Part shown: one piece after another, positions 6,244-11,674 of the stretch
Position numbering within the stretch: position 1 is the first letter of the stretch
Layout of the letters: every line of letters begins with the position of its first letter
Source of the DNA: Eikenella sp963515595
GTDB lineage: Bacteria > Pseudomonadota > Gammaproteobacteria > Burkholderiales > Neisseriaceae
Length of the DNA: 11,928 nucleotides
Assembly (NCBI GenBank): GCA_963515595.1
Contig: CAUPYH010000049.1
Span: forward strand, 1-11,928
Reading direction: 5' to 3'
Position numbers and translations under genes: made by a program
The notes under the pieces: model-generated
What the model was told of the DNA's origin: nothing
Database searches by the model: none
The model's input: the letters and a program-made list of their open reading frames with translations, nothing else

Positions 6244-7074
6244 ATGAAATACAAATCCATTCTCTTCGGCCTAGCCGCCCTCCTCGCCATCCTGTTCGGC
6301 CTATCCTCCTGCGCCCAACAGGCCTTTTACTATCCCGACCATGCCGACTACGGCTCGCCAGCCCAATCCGGCCTGCCCTACGAAAATGTCTCATTCCAAA
6401 GCGCCGATGGCACACGCCTGCACGGCTGGTTTGTGCCCGCACGCGGCGTGGCTGATGCCAAGCAAGCCCGCGCCACCATCATCCACTTCCACGGCAACGC
6501 GCAAAACCTCACCGCCCACTGGCAGGCCGTGAAATGGCTGCCCGAACACGGCTACAACGTTTTCCTGTTCGACTATCGCGGCTACGGCCAATCTGAAGGC
6601 AAGCCCAGCCCCAAAGGCCTGTTTGCCGACAGCAACGCCGCGCTGGATTATGTGCGCAGCCGCCCCGATGTAAACCCCGAGCGCCTGCTCGTATTCGGCC
6701 AGAGCCTAGGTGGCACCAACGCCATTGCCGTGGTGGGCGCAGGCAACAAAGCCGGCGTGCGCGCCGTGGCCATCGAATCCACCTTCTCTTCTTATTCCAG
6801 CATCGCCAACGACAAACTCCCCGGCGCCGGCATCCTGGTAGGCAACCGCTACAGCGCCCGCCGCTTCGTGGCGCAAATCAGCCCCATCCCCCTGCTGCTG
6901 ATGCACGGCACCGCCGACCAAGTCATCCCCGCCAAACACTCGCAAATCCTATTCGAGCTTGCCCAAGAGCCCAAACAGCTGATCCTCATCCCCAACGGCA
7001 CCCACCTCGGCCTCTCCGGCCTGGGCGGCTACGAAACGCAGCTGCTGGATTTCTTCAACCGGCATAGCGAATAA
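6244..7074 (+). CDS. Alpha/beta hydrolase, predicted lipoprotein (YfhR/BEM46-like)
   Basis: This 276-residue protein has a hydrophobic N-terminus ending in a lipobox, LSSC, with Cys23 as the probable lipidated residue; membrane anchoring is therefore predicted. The hydrolase core starts with VSFQSADGTRLHGWFVP (49-65) and an oxyanion segment HFHGNAQN (81-88). DYRGYGQSEG (110-119) follows, then the nucleophile Ser154 in FGQSLGG, Asp225 in HGTADQVIP and His254 in NGTHLG, completing a catalytic triad. This resembles the YfhR/BEM46 group of serine hydrolases, which have no settled substrate. The Shine-Dalgarno sequence is poor, so the start rests on the sequence-like N-terminus. A strong intrinsic terminator follows the stop. 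Base composition matches the neighbours, unlike the other hydrolase in the window, and the two do not look like recent duplicates. Confidence 0.85.
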   Translation: MKYKSILFGLAALLAILFGLSSCAQQAFYYPDHADYGSPAQSGLPYENVSFQSADGTRLHGWFVPARGVADAKQARATIIHFHGNAQNLTAHWQAVKWLPEHGYNVFLFDYRGYGQSEGKPSPKGLFADSNAALDYVRSRPDVNPERLLVFGQSLGGTNAIAVVGAGNKAGVRAVAIESTFSSYSSIANDKLPGAGILVGNRYSARRFVAQISPIPLLLMHGTADQVIPAKHSQILFELAQEPKQLILIPNGTHLGLSGLGGYETQLLDFFNRHSE

Positions 7075-7089
7075 AACCGGAAAACGCGT

Positions 7090-7135
7090 ATAGCGGCACT
7101 CCTGTGATTGCAGCCGGGGAGTGCCGCTATTTTTC
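7090..7135 (+). terminator. Strong intrinsic terminator
   Basis: A perfect 13-bp stem pairs ATAGCGGCACTCC (7090-7102) with its complement (7118-7130) around a 15-base loop, followed by a T-rich run at 7130-7140. It begins 16 bases after the hydrolase stop. It is not built from DUS, unlike the other hairpins in the window. Confidence 0.92.
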
Positions 7136-7154
7136 TTTTTCAACATTCCGTTTT

Positions 7155-7166
7155 TTCAGGTAGCCC
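7155..7166 (-). repeat. Degenerate eikDUS, one mismatch
   Basis: On the minus strand this reads GGGCTACCTGAA, differing from the DUS only at position 1 (G for A). It stands alone without an inverted partner, upstream of the tyrB promoter region. Confidence 0.8.
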
Positions 7167-7189
7167 TTACCGCCGAAATCAGCGTAAAA

Positions 7190-7218
7190 TTGCCCCGGCA
7201 TTACCCTTTCCGTTTAAT
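7190..7218 (+). promoter_or_regulatory. probable sigma-70-type promoter of tyrB
   Basis: TTGCCC (7190-7195) and TTTAAT (7213-7218) are spaced by exactly 17 bases, matching consensus at 4 of 6 and 5 of 6 positions. The upstream terminator isolates this gene, so a promoter is needed here. The expected start of transcription is about 25 bases before the ATG. Confidence 0.45.
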
Positions 7219-7248
7219 TGTTCCACCCGATAAAAAAGGAAGACACCC

Positions 7249-8442
7249 ATGTTTCGGCACGTTGAGTTCTACCCCGGCGATCCCATCCTCGGCCTGATGG
7301 AAAAATACAACCAAGACCCGCGCAGCGAGAAAGTAAACCTCGGCGTGGGCGTTTATTACGACGGCGAAGGCCGCCTGCCCGTGCTCGAGTGCGTGAAAAC
7401 CGTTGAACGCGCCCTCGCCGAGAGCCCGCGCCCGCGCGGCTACCTGCCCATGGAAGGACTTGCTGCCTACCGCAGTGCCTGCCAAAACCTGCTGTTCGGT
7501 GCCGACCATCCCGCCGTGAAAGAAGGCCGCATCGCCACCATCCAATCGCTCGGCGGCTCCGGCGCGCTGCGCGTGGGTGCCGATTTTATCCACGCCTGGT
7601 TTCCGCAGACCAAGTGCTACGTGAGCGACCCCACCTGGGGCAACCACATCGGCATTTTTGAAGGCGCCGGCTTCGAAGTGGGCAAATATCCCTACTACGA
7701 TCCCGCCACCATCGGCGTAAAATTTGAAGAAATGAAAGCCTTCTTCCGCACGCTCAAGCAACACGACGTAGTGGTGCTGCACCCCTGCTGCCACAACCCC
7801 ACCGGTGTGGATCTGAGCCGCAGCCAATGGGACGAAATCCTGCAAATCGTGAAAGAAGCCGGCCTCATCCCCTTCATGGATATCGCCTACCAAGGCTTCG
7901 CCGAAGACATGGAAAGCGACGTTTACGCCATCCGCCGCGCCGCCGAACTCGGCCTGTCCGTCTTCATAAGCAACTCCTTCTCCAAAAACCTCTCGCTCTA
8001 CGGCGAACGCGTGGGCGGCCTCTCCGTGGTGTGCCCCAGCGCCGAAGAAGCCAAGCTCGTGCTCGGCCAGCTCAAATTCACCGTGCGCCGCATCTATTCC
8101 AGCCCCCCATCCCACGGCGGCTTCGTGGTAGACGGCGTGATGAACAACGAAGCCCTGTTTAAGCAATGGGAAAGCGAAGTATATGAAATGCGCGACCGCA
8201 TCCGCGCCATGCGAGGCCGCCTGCAAGAAGTGCTCAGCGCCAAAGTGCCCGGCCGCGATTTCGGCTACTTCACCAAACAGCGCGGCATGTTCAGCTTCAC
8301 CGGCCTTTCGCCCGAGCAGGTGGAGCGGCTGCAACAAGAGTTTGCCATCTATATGGTGAGCAACGGCCGCATGTGTGTGGCCGGCCTGAACGAGAAAAAT
8401 ATCGACTATGTGGCCAACGCCTTTGCCGAAGTGTTGAAATAA
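7249..8442 (+). CDS. tyrB: Aromatic/aspartate aminotransferase, class I (TyrB type)
   Basis: This cytoplasmic PLP enzyme transfers amino groups between glutamate and aromatic 2-oxo acids or oxaloacetate, serving tyrosine, phenylalanine and aspartate metabolism. Its 397 residues are normal for the aspartate/aromatic transaminase family. Visible motifs are VNLGVGVYYDGEGRLPVL (29-46), DPTWGNH (127-133), CHNPTG with Asn183, DIAYQGF with Asp211 and Tyr214, the PLP-binding Lys246 in SNSFSKNLSLYGERVG, and Arg374 in SNGRMCVAG, which binds the substrate carboxylate. A strong AAGGAAG at 7236-7242 fixes the start. The sequence alone does not separate TyrB from AspC-type specificity with certainty. It is flanked by terminators, so it is probably a single-gene transcript. 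A long open frame on the opposite strand is a composition artefact. Confidence 0.93.
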   Translation: MFRHVEFYPGDPILGLMEKYNQDPRSEKVNLGVGVYYDGEGRLPVLECVKTVERALAESPRPRGYLPMEGLAAYRSACQNLLFGADHPAVKEGRIATIQSLGGSGALRVGADFIHAWFPQTKCYVSDPTWGNHIGIFEGAGFEVGKYPYYDPATIGVKFEEMKAFFRTLKQHDVVVLHPCCHNPTGVDLSRSQWDEILQIVKEAGLIPFMDIAYQGFAEDMESDVYAIRRAAELGLSVFISNSFSKNLSLYGERVGGLSVVCPSAEEAKLVLGQLKFTVRRIYSSPPSHGGFVVDGVMNNEALFKQWESEVYEMRDRIRAMRGRLQEVLSAKVPGRDFGYFTKQRGMFSFTGLSPEQVERLQQEFAIYMVSNGRMCVAGLNEKNIDYVANAFAEVLK

Positions 8443-8470
8443 GCGCAGGCGAGCTTGGATAGTAGTAATG

Positions 8471-8511
8471 AGGCCACCTGAAAACGGTGCGGACCGGTTT
8501 TCAGGTAGCCT
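8471..8511 (+). terminator. DUS inverted-repeat hairpin, likely terminator of tyrB
   Basis: The left arm AGGCCACCTGAA (8471-8482) is a DUS with one change at position 5. The right arm (8500-8511, minus) is exact. Pairing continues inward through AAAAC and beyond with one bulged base, giving a long stem. The change leaves one mismatch in the stem. A short T run (8511-8513) follows on the plus strand. The hairpin starts 28 bases after the tyrB stop. Confidence 0.65.
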
Positions 8512-8544
8512 TTCCCCAAAGCGCCCAATCTCACCGAGAAAACC

Positions 8545-8970
8545 ATGAAGAAACCCGCCAGAAGCCATATCAAACTCTTGATCAAGAGTTTGCTGATAAC
8601 CCTCATCTTGCTGATATTAGCAGGCTATTTCCTGATTACTCTCACCCAAAGCAAGTATTATTCCATCAACCTGCTGCACAACAACCAATCTGGCACCCCA
8701 TATCTGGAAAAACTCGAAATCAACAATAAAACCTACATCATCAACCAAGACATACCGCCCGACAGCACCCCTTCTCATTTCGATGAGAGCAGATCGATCC
8801 TGGATTTTAAAGGAAAAAGCAGGCTGAATATCACCTTCACCATCCGAAACAAAGAAAACCATCAAATCATCACACCATCTTGCAGCGTAACATTTGAAGC
8901 AGAGGTGAATTACTGTTTCCTGCACGCATATTTGAAAAATGATCAAGTGTTCTGTATTTGCAATTTCTAG
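8545..8970 (+). CDS. Unrecognised single-pass membrane or secreted protein
   Basis: I do not recognise this 141-residue protein. A basic N-terminus (MKKPARSHIK) leads into one long hydrophobic segment at about 12-33 (LLIKSLLITLILLILAGYFLIT), so it is either a membrane anchor with the rest in the periplasm or an uncleaved signal. The remainder is polar and rich in Asn, Ile and Ser, with predicted strands and four cysteines (113, 124, 137, 139), two of them in the final CICNF. This suits a small disulfide-bonded periplasmic domain, but that is inference. GC is low (38, 40 and 48 percent in three hand-counted lines), unlike the neighbours. A 22-bp perfect palindrome spans codons 9-16. Shine-Dalgarno support is weak. 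DUS pairs flank both sides. Confidence 0.6.
   Translation: MKKPARSHIKLLIKSLLITLILLILAGYFLITLTQSKYYSINLLHNNQSGTPYLEKLEINNKTYIINQDIPPDSTPSHFDESRSILDFKGKSRLNITFTIRNKENHQIITPSCSVTFEAEVNYCFLHAYLKNDQVFCICNF
8571..8592. repeat. 22-bp perfect palindrome inside the 5' end of a gene
   Basis: CAAACTCTTGA (8571-8581) is followed directly by its exact reverse complement (8582-8592), with no spacer. It lies 26 bases into the coding sequence. In RNA it could fold as a hairpin with a small loop; in DNA it has the symmetry of a dimeric protein site. Its role is unknown. Confidence 0.85.
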
Positions 8971-9000
8971 AGCAAGCTTCACGCCGCCAGTGCCAACTAT

Positions 9001-9040
9001 TTTTCAGGTAGCCCCAAGCCGCGCAAAGGCTACCTGAAAA
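9001..9040. repeat. Inverted DUS pair, one exact and one degenerate
   Basis: The left copy (9003-9014, minus) has G for A at DUS position 1. The right copy (9027-9038, plus) is exact. Bases 9001-9013 pair perfectly with 9028-9040 around a 14-base loop. It lies between the unknown membrane gene and the DUF488 gene, with no T run on the plus strand. Confidence 0.88.
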
Positions 9041-9072
9041 CATCCCGCCTCCCCTCATCAGAAAGCCCCGCC

Positions 9073-9450
9073 ATGCCCGCCATCCGCCGCATCTACGGCT
9101 ACACGCCCTCTGCCGCCCCTGCTATTTTCTGCGACCGCCTCTACCCGCGCGGCATCCGCAAAGAAACCTTCGCCACCGTGCAATGGCTCAAAGACATTGC
9201 CCCTTCCGCCGAACTGCGCCGCTGGTATCATGCCGCGCCGCAAGAGCGTTTCCCCGAATTTGCCGCGCGCTACACCGAAGAGCTGCAAAGCGGTAGCGCC
9301 CATGCCGCGCTGCTGGCGCTGAAAAAGCAGCTTGCCGCCGCGCCGGATACCGTGTTGCTCACCGCCGTGCGCTGCCCGCAGCAAAGCCATCTTTCGGTGT
9401 TGGCCGAGGTGTTGGGCTGGGAAAAGGTGGATTGGGGCGATGGCGCTTGA
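9073..9450 (+). CDS. DUF488 family protein
   Basis: This 125-residue cytoplasmic protein has the hallmarks of DUF488 (YeaO-like). These are DRLYPRGIRKE (21-31), WLKDIAPSAELRRWY (38-52), F-x-x-F-x-x-RYTEEL (60-71) and a C-terminal strand plus helix, TVLLTAVRCPQQSHLSVLAEVL (93-114). The family's function is not known to me beyond structural annotation. In the last block the position where I expect Asp, as in an ARD-type motif, is Cys101; this may alter or abolish an active or binding site if one exists there. The start has only a weak AGAAAG before it, but the N-terminal strand RIYGY fits the family. It is GC-rich like most neighbours. A DUS pair precedes it. Confidence 0.82.
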   Translation: MPAIRRIYGYTPSAAPAIFCDRLYPRGIRKETFATVQWLKDIAPSAELRRWYHAAPQERFPEFAARYTEELQSGSAHAALLALKKQLAAAPDTVLLTAVRCPQQSHLSVLAEVLGWEKVDWGDGA

Positions 9451-9488
9451 GGCGTTTGAACGGTTTTAACTGCGTTGAAGCTCACGCT

Positions 9489-9500
9489 TTCAGGTAGCCT
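9489..9500 (-). repeat. DNA uptake sequence (eikDUS), exact copy
   Basis: This is an exact single minus-strand copy in the 105-base gap before rfbC. A TAAAAT box follows at 9519-9524, but I find no convincing -35 partner, so I do not call a promoter here. Confidence 0.95.
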
Positions 9501-9555
9501 CAAACACCGCATTCTCGGTAAAATAGAGCTTTCAGCCCATTCAAACACGCACAGC

Positions 9556-10098
9556 ATGAATATTTTCGACACCGCCCTGCCCGATGTGAAAATCATCGAG
9601 CCCGAAGCCCACGGCGACGAGCGCGGCTTTTTTATGGAAACCTTCCGCGACAACTGGTTTCGCGAGCACATCGGCCACCTCACTTTCGTGCAGGAAAACC
9701 ACTCCCGCTCCGAGCATGGCGTGCTGCGCGGCCTGCACTATCAAACCGTTTGCCCGCAAGGCAAGCTGGTGCGCGTGGTGGCGGGCAGCGTGTTCGACGT
9801 GGCCGTGGATTTGCGCCGCTCCTCGCCCACTTTCGGCCATTGGGTGGGCGCGGTGCTTTCGGCTGAAAACCGCTACCAAATGTGGATTCCGCCCGGCTTC
9901 GCCCACGGTTTCTACACCACCGACAGCCACGCCGACATCGTGTATAAATGCACCAATTACTACCAGCCCGACCACGAACACACCCTGTTCTGGCACGACC
10001 CCGCCGTGGGCATCGACTGGCCGCTGGCCGCCCCGCCGCTACTTTCCGGCAAAGATGCCGCCGGCAGCCTGCTGGCACAGGCCGTATTGTTCGATTAA
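9556..10098 (+). CDS. rfbC: dTDP-4-dehydrorhamnose 3,5-epimerase (RmlC)
   Basis: RmlC converts dTDP-4-keto-6-deoxyglucose to dTDP-4-keto-rhamnose, the third step of dTDP-L-rhamnose synthesis. Its cupin fold is marked by GDERGFFMETFR (20-31) and NHSRSEHGVLRGLHYQ (48-63), with the catalytic base His61. Further markers are QGKLVRVVAGSVFDVAVDLR (68-87) with Lys70, IPPGFAHGF (111-119), Tyr130 in the IVYKCTNYY block, and Asp167 in LSGKDAA. Its 180 residues are the usual length. An upstream in-frame ATG at 9475 is rejected because the extension would translate the DUS and has no family counterpart. The other rhamnose genes (rfbA, rfbB, rfbD) are not in the window. gmhB follows after 15 bases, so the two are almost surely co-transcribed. 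Confidence 0.94.
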   Translation: MNIFDTALPDVKIIEPEAHGDERGFFMETFRDNWFREHIGHLTFVQENHSRSEHGVLRGLHYQTVCPQGKLVRVVAGSVFDVAVDLRRSSPTFGHWVGAVLSAENRYQMWIPPGFAHGFYTTDSHADIVYKCTNYYQPDHEHTLFWHDPAVGIDWPLAAPPLLSGKDAAGSLLAQAVLFD

Positions 10099-10110
10099 AG
10101 GCTACCTGAA
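10099..10110 (+). repeat. eikDUS forming the rfbC-gmhB junction
   Basis: An exact DUS starts on the base after the rfbC stop codon and ends 3 bases before the gmhB ATG, so it makes up nearly all of the 15-base gap. Its first bases help form AAAGG (10097-10101), the only Shine-Dalgarno-like stretch, 12 bases from the ATG. Confidence 0.95.
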
Positions 10111-10113
10111 ACC

Positions 10114-10668
10114 ATGAAACTCATCATCCTCGACCGCGACGGCGTGCTCAACCAAGACCGCGACGACTTTGTCAAATCCGAAGACGAATGGATTCCCCTG
10201 CCCGGCAGCATGGATGCCGTGGCACTGTTCAAGCAGGCCGACTACACCGTTGTAATCGCCACCAACCAATCCGGCATCGGCCGCCGCTATTTCTCCATGC
10301 AAGACCTCAACGAAATGCACGAAAAAATGCACCGCCTGGCCAATGAAGCCGGCGGCAGCATCGACGGCATCTGGTTTTGCCCGCACACCGATGCCGACCA
10401 TTGCTCCTGCCGCAAGCCCAAGCCCGGCATGGTGGAAGACATCCTCAACCGCTTCAACACCGACGCACGCGGCGTGTATCTCGTGGGCGACAGCCTGCGC
10501 GATTTGCAAGCCATCGAAGCCGTGGGCGGCCTACCCGTGCTCGTGCTCACCGGCAAAGGCAAGAAAACCCTCACCGCCGGCGGGCTACCTGAAAACACCC
10601 AGGTGTTCGACGATTTGCTTGCCTTCGCCCACCACCTCATCCAAACTGGCGACGAACAGGAGGCCTAA
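10114..10668 (+). CDS. gmhB: D-glycero-beta-D-manno-heptose 1,7-bisphosphate 7-phosphatase
   Basis: GmhB removes the C7 phosphate in the ADP-heptose pathway that supplies the inner core of lipopolysaccharide or lipooligosaccharide. It is a cytoplasmic HAD-family phosphatase of 184 residues, the normal size. The nucleophile motif is DRDGVLN (7-13) with Asp7 and Asp9. Motif II is ATNQSG (49-54), and motif IV is GDSLRD (125-130). The zinc site is Cys89, His91, Cys97 and Cys99 in CPHTDADHCSCRKPKPGM. The start follows a DUS directly. A second DUS-like 12-mer with one mismatch lies inside the gene at 10582-10593. The stop overlaps the plsC start by one base, in TAATG. Neisserial gmhX next to nlaA is the arrangement I recall for these two genes. 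Confidence 0.95.
   Translation: MKLIILDRDGVLNQDRDDFVKSEDEWIPLPGSMDAVALFKQADYTVVIATNQSGIGRRYFSMQDLNEMHEKMHRLANEAGGSIDGIWFCPHTDADHCSCRKPKPGMVEDILNRFNTDARGVYLVGDSLRDLQAIEAVGGLPVLVLTGKGKKTLTAGGLPENTQVFDDLLAFAHHLIQTGDEQEA
10582..10593 (+). repeat. Degenerate eikDUS inside gmhB
   Basis: GGGCTACCTGAA differs from the DUS only at position 1. It encodes the Gly-Leu-Pro-Glu stretch at residues 157-160, near the variable C-terminus. It is the only near-exact copy within a recognised coding region of the window. Confidence 0.75.
10658..10663 (+). promoter_or_regulatory. Consensus Shine-Dalgarno of plsC inside gmhB
   Basis: AGGAGG, the best ribosome-binding site in the window, ends 4 bases before the plsC ATG at 10668. 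It sits within the last gmhB codons. With the TAATG stop-start overlap it implies translational coupling and fixes the plsC start. Confidence 0.85.
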
Positions 10669-11435
10669 TGTTCTCACTCTGGATACGCAACCTTACCTAC
10701 TGGCTGCTGATGGCCATCATCACACCGCCCCTGTTCCTTTTGATGCTGCTCACCGCCCCCATCCCGGGAGCCCTCCACGCCCTCGCCACCCGCTGGGCGC
10801 TGATGCTGATGTGGCTTTTGGAAAACATCGTCGGCCTCAAATACCGCGTGGAAGGCGCAGAAAACATCCCTGCAGGCCCCGCCATTATCTGCTGCAAACA
10901 CCAATCCGGCTGGGAAACGCTGGCCACGCAGAAAATCTTCCCGCCCCAGGTATTCGTAGCCAAGCGCGAGCTGTTCCGTATCCCCTTCTTCGGCTGGGGG
11001 CTCAAGCTCGCCGGCACCATCGGCATCGACCGCCGCAACCCCGGCAAAGCCTCCGCCCAAATCATCGAGCAAGGCAGCAAACGCAAAGCGCAAGGCTATT
11101 GGATCACCATTTTCCCCGAAGGCACGCGTATGCCGCCCGGCAGCAAAGGCCGCTACAAAAGCGGTGCCGCCCGTACTGCCCAGCTGCTGGAAATGGACAT
11201 CGTGCCCGTTGCCCTCAACAGCGGCGAATTTTGGCCAAAAAACTCTTTCCTCAAACATCCCGGTGAAATCAGCGTCATCATTTGCCCGCCGATTAAACAC
11301 GATTCCGGCAGCATCACCGAGCTCACCGCCGCCATCGAAGAAACCATCGAAAGCCAAATGCCTCGCATCACCGGCCGCGGCCCCTGCTACGGCGGCGCCA
11401 AACTGAGCAGCGAACAGCAAGGCAGCGCAGTATGA
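10668..11435 (+). CDS. plsC: 1-acyl-sn-glycerol-3-phosphate acyltransferase (PlsC/NlaA type)
   Basis: PlsC acylates lysophosphatidic acid to phosphatidic acid, the precursor of all membrane phospholipids, at the inner membrane. The 255 residues start with hydrophobic segments at about 8-30 and 38-56. Acyltransferase block I is CKHQSGWET (76-84), with catalytic His78 followed by Glu83 in place of the more usual Asp. This HX4E form is one I know from related proteobacterial members, so the enzyme need not be defective. Block II is around KRELFRIPFFGWGLKLAGTIGIDR (99-122), block III is FPEGTR (149-154), and block IV is VPVALNSG (179-186). The gene overlaps gmhB by 1 base and the next gene by 4, so all three are co-translated. 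Its link to gmhB ties phospholipid and LOS synthesis together. Confidence 0.93.
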   Translation: MFSLWIRNLTYWLLMAIITPPLFLLMLLTAPIPGALHALATRWALMLMWLLENIVGLKYRVEGAENIPAGPAIICCKHQSGWETLATQKIFPPQVFVAKRELFRIPFFGWGLKLAGTIGIDRRNPGKASAQIIEQGSKRKAQGYWITIFPEGTRMPPGSKGRYKSGAARTAQLLEMDIVPVALNSGEFWPKNSFLKHPGEISVIICPPIKHDSGSITELTAAIEETIESQMPRITGRGPCYGGAKLSSEQQGSAV

Positions 11436-11626
11436 AGCCGAAGATGGATGGCGATACCATCGGGGCCATCGTCTTCGCCCTGGCCTCCCTTCTCTTCGTG
11501 TGGCGTTATCTTGCCGCCGATTTGCGGCATAGCGAAATCCGCCCCATTTGGCGGCAAATCCTGATCGGTAGCGGCATTGCCGTCATCGTTGCCAGTCTGC
11601 TGTATTATTTGGGCATCTTCGGCTAA
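11432..11626 (+). CDS. Small two-helix membrane protein
   Basis: This 64-residue protein starts in the ATGA overlap with the plsC stop and so is probably translated by coupling. Two hydrophobic helices at about 9-27 and 42-62 are joined by a charged loop, AADLRHSEIRPIWRQ (28-42), suggesting a hairpin in the inner membrane. I do not recognise a named family. The tight overlap, matching GC content and sensible topology support a real gene. A role in phospholipid or envelope metabolism would be guilt by association only. A DUS hairpin follows 17 bases after the stop. Confidence 0.7.
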   Translation: MKPKMDGDTIGAIVFALASLLFVWRYLAADLRHSEIRPIWRQILIGSGIAVIVASLLYYLGIFG

Positions 11627-11643
11627 AACCGCCATTGGATAAG

Positions 11644-11674
11644 TTTTCAGGTAGCCTTGAAGGCTACCTGAAAA
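11644..11674. repeat. Near-perfect DUS palindrome, possible terminator
   Basis: Exact DUS copies at 11646-11657 (minus) and 11661-11672 (plus) are only 3 bases apart. With flanks they give a 15-bp stem (11644-11658 with 11660-11674) around one central base. What follows is TATTTC, a weak T tract. It closes the rfbC-gmhB-plsC cluster and may act as a terminator despite the poor tail. Confidence 0.8.

Noticed and set aside
2830..7074. The two alpha/beta hydrolases as a paralogous pair
   Set aside because: They differ in length, nucleophile motif (ANSIGA against GQSLGG), localisation signal and base composition, so they belong to different families.
7201..8568. 455-codon open frame on the minus strand opposite tyrB
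   Set aside because: Its translation is low-complexity (Ala, Gly, His, Phe) and mirrors GC-rich codon bias of tyrB, whose active-site residues are all intact. No ribosome site or family match was seen.
9475..9555. Longer rfbC starting at 9475
   Set aside because: It would translate the DUS at 9489-9500 and add 27 residues not seen in RmlC.
10674..11420. 248-codon minus-strand frame opposite plsC
   Set aside because: Same kind of shadow; plsC carries all acyltransferase blocks and a consensus ribosome-binding site.
899..11672. Dispersed repeats as a CRISPR array or integron
   Set aside because: The units are 12-13 bases, irregularly spaced, on both strands and between unrelated genes. This is the pattern of uptake sequences, with no spacers, cas genes or attC structure.
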